A model generated the notes under the pieces. It did not search any database. It was given only the letters and a program-made list of their open reading frames with translations, and was not told the origin of the DNA. Positions 7,119-13,617 of a DNA stretch of 13,617 nucleotides are shown one piece after another. This DNA is from CAZWCX01 sp964632945. Lineage in GTDB: Bacteria > Planctomycetota > MHYJ01 > WSZJ01 > CAZWCX01. The translations under genes and the position numbers were made by a program. The DNA lies in assembly GCA_964632945.1 (NCBI GenBank), contig CAZWCX010000162.1, positions 1 through 13,617 of the forward strand, in the 5' to 3' direction. Every line of letters starts with the position of its first letter. Within the stretch, counting starts at the first letter, position 1.

Positions 7119-8291
7119 CTACCGGGGTTCGTGTCGCAGGCTGAATTCCACCCCGGCGCCGGGTCCCCAGGTCACCTTCGAGCCCGCGCGAATCTCCGTT
7201 GCGCCGGATTTTCTCGCCCCGGCGATCACCTGCGCATTGATCCCGGCTCCCGCTTGAGCCGACAACGCGACGGTGCCGATCAGTTGACCCCGGCCGAGGA
7301 CCCAGTAGTTGCGCGTGTCCGTCCGATACTCGAGGCCGACCTTGATCTTGATCCCGTTGATTCCCGCCTCGCCGCTCGCACCGGCCCCGGAAAACTGCTG
7401 CCGTTTGGTCTGAATGGCGCCCGCACCCACCAGAGCGCCCAGGCTCACCTCGCCCAGGGTGAGCGAGCCGACGAGGTCGAGCCGGGCCCCATCCGGGTTC
7501 TTCGCGTCCCCCTTGAGGGTCTTGCGCATCTCCACTTCCAGCCCGACGCCGCTCAGCCCGCCGGTCAGGCCGGCAAACGTGCGCTTGCCGTCCTTCGCCC
7601 GACCCCCGCCCAGCGAGAAGTCGACCCCGCCGAGGCGCGCCTTGGCCGCGACCTCTTCTCCGTACAGCGCCCACGTCCCCTCCCCCTCGTACCAGGTTCC
7701 TCCGCCCGAGAACCCGGCGGTCCCGCTCCCCTGGAGATTCGCGGAAGCTGCGGGGTCGTCGATCGCGAACTCCTCCCCCGGGCGGAACTTCATGTGACCC
7801 TCCAGCCAGCGATCCCCACTCAGGTCGATGCCCACGGCGTGAAGGGAATTGTCCAGGTCGTTGTCTTCCCCCAGAAAGGAGGACTCCGCGTAGTTGTCCG
7901 TCCTCGCGACCAGGGACTTGCTGTCGCCGAACGAGTCGACGCCGCACTCGATCACGGTCACGGTCCCATCGTCGTGGCGAAGCCGCGCACCCGCGTACTG
8001 GAGACCGTCGTGGCGCACACCGCCCTGCTCATGGAGGTCGTACAGGGTCGGGAACGTCTCCCGTCGACCCAGAATGTCCTCGTAGTCGCGATAGAAATGG
8101 ACGCGCCTCGCGTTCACCGGCTCGCTGCGATCGAGCGACTGCGTGACCGCCGACGCGCGCCGGAGAAGGTTGCGGGCGAAGATGGTCGTGGTCAGCATCA
8201 CCAGCACGGCAATGATCAAGTACAGAATGACCGTCTCCGTGGACGCCGATCCGGCGCGCGGCGCGTCGATGGTCCTGGCTCGATTCGTCAT
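7119..8291 (-). CDS. Pilin-like/TadE-like membrane protein with a Gly-rich beta C-terminal domain
   Basis: A 390-residue protein; the start at 8291 is set by GAGGAG seven bases upstream. A short charged leader (MTNRARTIDAPRAG) precedes SASTE and a 20-residue hydrophobic helix (about 20-39). Gly14 followed by Glu19 reproduces the type IV prepilin rule (cleavage after Gly, Glu at +5), also seen in Flp/TadE-like proteins. Residues 55-180 are mixed and acidic and include one Cys (116). Residues 185-385 are Gly/Ala-rich with alternating hydrophobic residues (for example LVGSLTLGEVSLGALVGAGA), suggesting a long run of beta-strands, perhaps a beta-solenoid or barrel-like fold. I recognise no named family for this part. 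It is probably the first gene of an operon with the secreted-protein gene at 5819-7057. Membrane insertion is sure; pilin processing and function are inference. Confidence 0.82.
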   Translation of the reverse strand: MTNRARTIDAPRAGSASTETVILYLIIAVLVMLTTTIFARNLLRRASAVTQSLDRSEPVNARRVHFYRDYEDILGRRETFPTLYDLHEQGGVRHDGLQYAGARLRHDDGTVTVIECGVDSFGDSKSLVARTDNYAESSFLGEDNDLDNSLHAVGIDLSGDRWLEGHMKFRPGEEFAIDDPAASANLQGSGTAGFSGGGTWYEGEGTWALYGEEVAAKARLGGVDFSLGGGRAKDGKRTFAGLTGGLSGVGLEVEMRKTLKGDAKNPDGARLDLVGSLTLGEVSLGALVGAGAIQTKRQQFSGAGASGEAGINGIKIKVGLEYRTDTRNYWVLGRGQLIGTVALSAQAGAGINAQVIAGARKSGATEIRAGSKVTWGPGAGVEFSLRHEPR

Positions 8292-8384
8292 GGCCTTGCT
8301 CCTCAACCGTGTCGTTTGGGTCCGGGTCGGGAAGGCGGAATAGCAAGACAGGGTCCGCGCCACGAAGAAATCACAATCTCCGCA

Positions 8385-8411
8385 ACCATATCAGGAGACA
8401 TGCTTTGTAAA
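8385..8411 (-). promoter_or_regulatory. Weak candidate promoter for the pilin-like/secreted-protein operon
   Basis: Read on the minus strand, TTTACA (8411-8406, 5 of 6 matches to a -35) is followed by TATGGT (8390-8385, 4 of 6 matches to a -10), but the spacer is only 15 bases, which is short. It sits in the local AT-rich patch about 95 bases upstream of the start at 8291. Position is good; the spacing makes it doubtful. Confidence 0.25.
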
Positions 8412-8639
8412 CTGCCGGTCGAAACTCTGGGGCGGCGACCCGCGTAGCGAAAGGTAGCGCGTTACGGAACGAAATACCCCGGGAGGTCGATCGAGACGCC
8501 GGTCCTCGATGCGGGCGGGATCCGGACGGCGTGGCGCGCGCTTCCGGGGAACGGCAGCGGCGGGGGTCCGGTGGCCGCTCCCGGATCGGCACCCCGACGA
8601 ACGCGCCCCCGCCGCCGCCCGCGGCCGTCGACGTTCCCC

Positions 8640-8668
8640 TTGCCCCAACCCTGCTCGCCCGGTAGCAT
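8640..8668 (+). promoter_or_regulatory. Candidate sigma-70-type promoter for the kinase-WD40 gene
   Basis: TTGCCC (8640-8645, 4 of 6) and TAGCAT (8663-8668, 4 of 6) are exactly 17 bases apart. Transcription would start near 8675, leaving an untranslated leader of about 150 bases that contains two hairpins. The match is moderate. Confidence 0.35.
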
Positions 8669-8711
8669 CGGCCCATTGCGTTTCGGGGACACGGAGCCTC
8701 GAGGATGCGCC

Positions 8712-8726
8712 CGCGGAGGATCCGCG
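8712..8726 (+). repeat. Short hairpin 1 in the kinase leader
   Basis: CGCGGA and TCCGCG form a perfect 6-base-pair stem around the loop GGA. It lies about 100 bases before the kinase start and 30 bases upstream of a second, stronger hairpin. Confidence 0.4.
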
Positions 8727-8755
8727 CGCACCCGCATCGCTTCCCCGGGGCCCCA

Positions 8756-8774
8756 CCGGACGGATTCCGTCCGG
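8756..8774 (+). repeat. Perfect hairpin 2 (palindrome) in the kinase leader
   Basis: CCGGACGGATTCCGTCCGG is a perfect inverted repeat: 8 base pairs around a 3-base loop, or 9 per arm around one central base if read as a DNA site. It ends 53 bases before the kinase ATG. It could be a repressor site or an RNA structure affecting translation; no U-tract follows, so it is not an intrinsic terminator. Confidence 0.5.
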
Positions 8775-8827
8775 CGCGCGTCCCTTCTGCGATCCCACCC
8801 CGGATCCCTGCCAGGGAAGAACCCCCC

Positions 8828-12472
<3,645 letters not shown>

Positions 12473-12576
12473 GGCGGTCGAGGCGCACCGGCGCGCCGCC
12501 CCGCCGTCAACGGATCGCTGCACCGTGGAGTGGCTTTCCGGGACCACGATACGCGCTGCGCATGCTTCAGGTCTCC

Positions 12577-12607
12577 TTGAATCCCCACCCCTCCCCCGGT
12601 GTATACT
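12577..12607 (+). promoter_or_regulatory. Candidate promoter for the helicase gene
   Basis: TTGAAT (12577-12582, 4 of 6) and TATACT (12602-12607, 5 of 6) are 19 bases apart, a little wide. The pyrimidine-rich spacer is unlike its surroundings. Transcription would start near 12614, about 49 bases before the ATG. The 190-base gap since the kinase stop, plus GC hairpin potential (GGGCGG at 12472 with CCGCCC downstream) but no T-run, suggests the helicase is a separate unit. Confidence 0.4.
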
Positions 12608-12662
12608 CGGGGAACGATCTATCCCCTCGTCGGCGCACTCAGGGCTCCGGGACGGAACCGCC

Positions 12663-13617
12663 ATGGCGAAGCTCGAGGACCTCCTCCCCAAGACCTCCGT
12701 GCGCGGCATTCTCGCCCACGATCTCGCCACGATCGTGGGCGTCACCTGGTTCGGCTCCGATGCGCTCCAGGTCCTCTACCAGGATGCGGCGGGGAAGGTC
12801 GATCAGGTCCTCCTCTACCGCCACGACGAGCCCCGGCTGGAAGTCGCGCGGGAAGGCCGCCCGTGGAGCTTCGATGGCGACGGCGCCTCGTTCCGCCTGG
12901 TCGCGGAAGCCCACCGCATCCGACTGGCGCACCTGTTCGATCCCGTGCTGGCGGTGCACACCTCGCTGGTCGATCCGTTGCCGCACCAGATCACCGCCGT
13001 GTACGAGGCGATGCTTCCGCGCCAGCCGTTGCGCTTCCTGCTCGCGGACGACCCCGGCGCCGGCAAGACGATCATGGCCGGACTGCTCATGAAGGAGCTG
13101 ATCGCCCGCGGCGACCTGCACCGCTGCCTCGTCGTCTGCCCGGGGAGCCTCGCCGAGCAATGGCAAGACGAGCTCCGCGACCGCTTCCACCTGCCGTTCG
13201 AGATCCTGACCAACGACAAGCTCGAAGCCGCCGCCACCGGCAACTGGTTCCTCGAGAACCGCCTCGTCATCGCGCGCCTGGACAAGCTCTCGCGCGACGA
13301 GGACGTCCAGAAGAAGCTCGCGGCGCCCGAGGCCGGCTGGGACCTCGTGGTCTGCGACGAAGCCCACAAGTTCTCGGCGAGTTTCTTCGGCAGCGAGATC
13401 AAGTACACCAAGCGTTACCGGCTCGGCCGGCTCCTGTCCACGCTGACGCGACACTTCCTCCTGATGACCGCCACCCCGCACAACGGCAAGGAGGAGGATT
13501 TCCAGCTCTTCATGGCGCTGCTGGACGGCGACCGGTTCGAGGGGCGCTTCCGGGATGGCGCGCACGCCGCGGACGTCTCCGACCTGATGCGCCGCATGGT
13601 CAAGGAGAAGCTGCTCC
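12663..13617 (+). CDS. SNF2-type superfamily 2 helicase, defence-island type (5' part, runs off the window)
   Basis: The first 318 residues of a frame still open at the window end. Residues 1-100 form an accessory N-terminal domain (LLPKTSVRGIL, then RPWSFDGDGASFRLVAEA) typical of a large family of SNF2-like helicases. The ATPase core follows: a Q-motif-like LPHQ (106-109), Walker A DDPGAGKT (129-136, Lys135), motif Ia VVCPGSLAEQW (157-167), Walker B DEAH (232-235) and motif III TATPHNGK (269-276). Close relatives, as I recall them, include DrmD-like helicases and helicases beside DUF1156 methyltransferases and DUF499 ATPases in anti-phage loci. This context is not visible here, so the specific system is inference. 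The start follows GGACGGAACCGCC, a weak ribosome-binding site, but the N-terminus matches the family's usual MAKLEDL opening. These enzymes use ATP to translocate on duplex DNA. Confidence 0.93.
   Translation, partial: MAKLEDLLPKTSVRGILAHDLATIVGVTWFGSDALQVLYQDAAGKVDQVLLYRHDEPRLEVAREGRPWSFDGDGASFRLVAEAHRIRLAHLFDPVLAVHTSLVDPLPHQITAVYEAMLPRQPLRFLLADDPGAGKTIMAGLLMKELIARGDLHRCLVVCPGSLAEQWQDELRDRFHLPFEILTNDKLEAAATGNWFLENRLVIARLDKLSRDEDVQKKLAAPEAGWDLVVCDEAHKFSASFFGSEIKYTKRYRLGRLLSTLTRHFLLMTATPHNGKEEDFQLFMALLDGDRFEGRFRDGAHAADVSDLMRRMVKEKLL

Larger units (their letters stand above)
8292..8827. other. Divergent intergenic control region (536 bases)
   Basis: This stretch separates the minus-strand pilin-like gene from the plus-strand kinase gene. 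It holds a plausible promoter toward the kinase (8640-8668), a weak one toward the pilin-like gene (8385-8411) and two hairpins in the kinase leader (8712-8726, 8756-8774). The part at 8340-8450 is clearly more AT-rich than its surroundings, as expected of a promoter region. Nothing recognisable as a gene is seen at 8460-8640, although a minus-strand frame at 8462-8668 stays open (see rejected items). Confidence 0.6.

Noticed and set aside
8462..8668. Possible 68-residue minus-strand protein ending in RTGVSIDLPGYFVP, with fairly GC-rich third codon positions.
   Set aside because: No ribosome-binding site before its ATG, low-complexity Arg/Gly N-terminus, no recognisable family, and it overlaps the predicted kinase promoter. 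Conservation would change this.

Overview
The window is GC-rich bacterial DNA, most likely from a planctomycete (Planctomycetota). The best clue is the gene at 8828-12472. It encodes a Ser/Thr kinase followed by a membrane helix, the linker 'LAEREW..(G)(V/E)..RADELL.EC......GWEWRYL.RLCH' and a WD40 region, an arrangement typical of that phylum. The sigma-54 activator, many lipoproteins and secreted proteins of unknown function, and a type IV pilin-like N-terminus fit this. The phylum call is inference from family knowledge; there is no rRNA marker in the window.

Layout. (1) 2-532 (+): 3' end of a sigma-54-dependent Fis-type activator. (2) 572-1096 (-) and 1249-2118 (+): two divergent lipoprotein genes. 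The second carries a lipin/App1-like HAD fold whose nucleophilic Asp is replaced by Gly. (3) 2131-4218 (-): a membrane-anchored transglutaminase-like protein with intact Cys-His-Asp. (4) 4432-5334 (+): a tandem universal stress protein. (5) 5507-5677: a self-contained tRNA-Asp(GTC) unit with sigma-70-type promoter, tRNA and intrinsic terminator. (6) 8291-5819 (-): a probable two-gene operon encoding a pilin-like/TadE-like protein with a Gly-rich beta domain, then a secreted two-domain protein. (7) 8292-8827: a divergent control region with two short hairpins in the kinase leader. (8) 8828-12472 (+): the kinase-WD40 protein, which has three extra C-terminal membrane helices. (9) 12663 to the window end (+): the first 318 codons of a SNF2-type helicase of a family often found in phage-defence loci.

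How the genes relate. Most are short, separately promoted units in alternating orientation, and only the 8291-5819 pair looks like an operon. Many products are predicted to lie at or outside the cytoplasmic membrane: two lipoproteins, one membrane-anchored putative protease/transglutaminase, two exported proteins and one transmembrane kinase. The helicase may open a defence locus that lies mostly beyond the right edge; its partners cannot be seen. No insertion sequence, CRISPR array, rRNA, riboswitch or replication origin was recognised.
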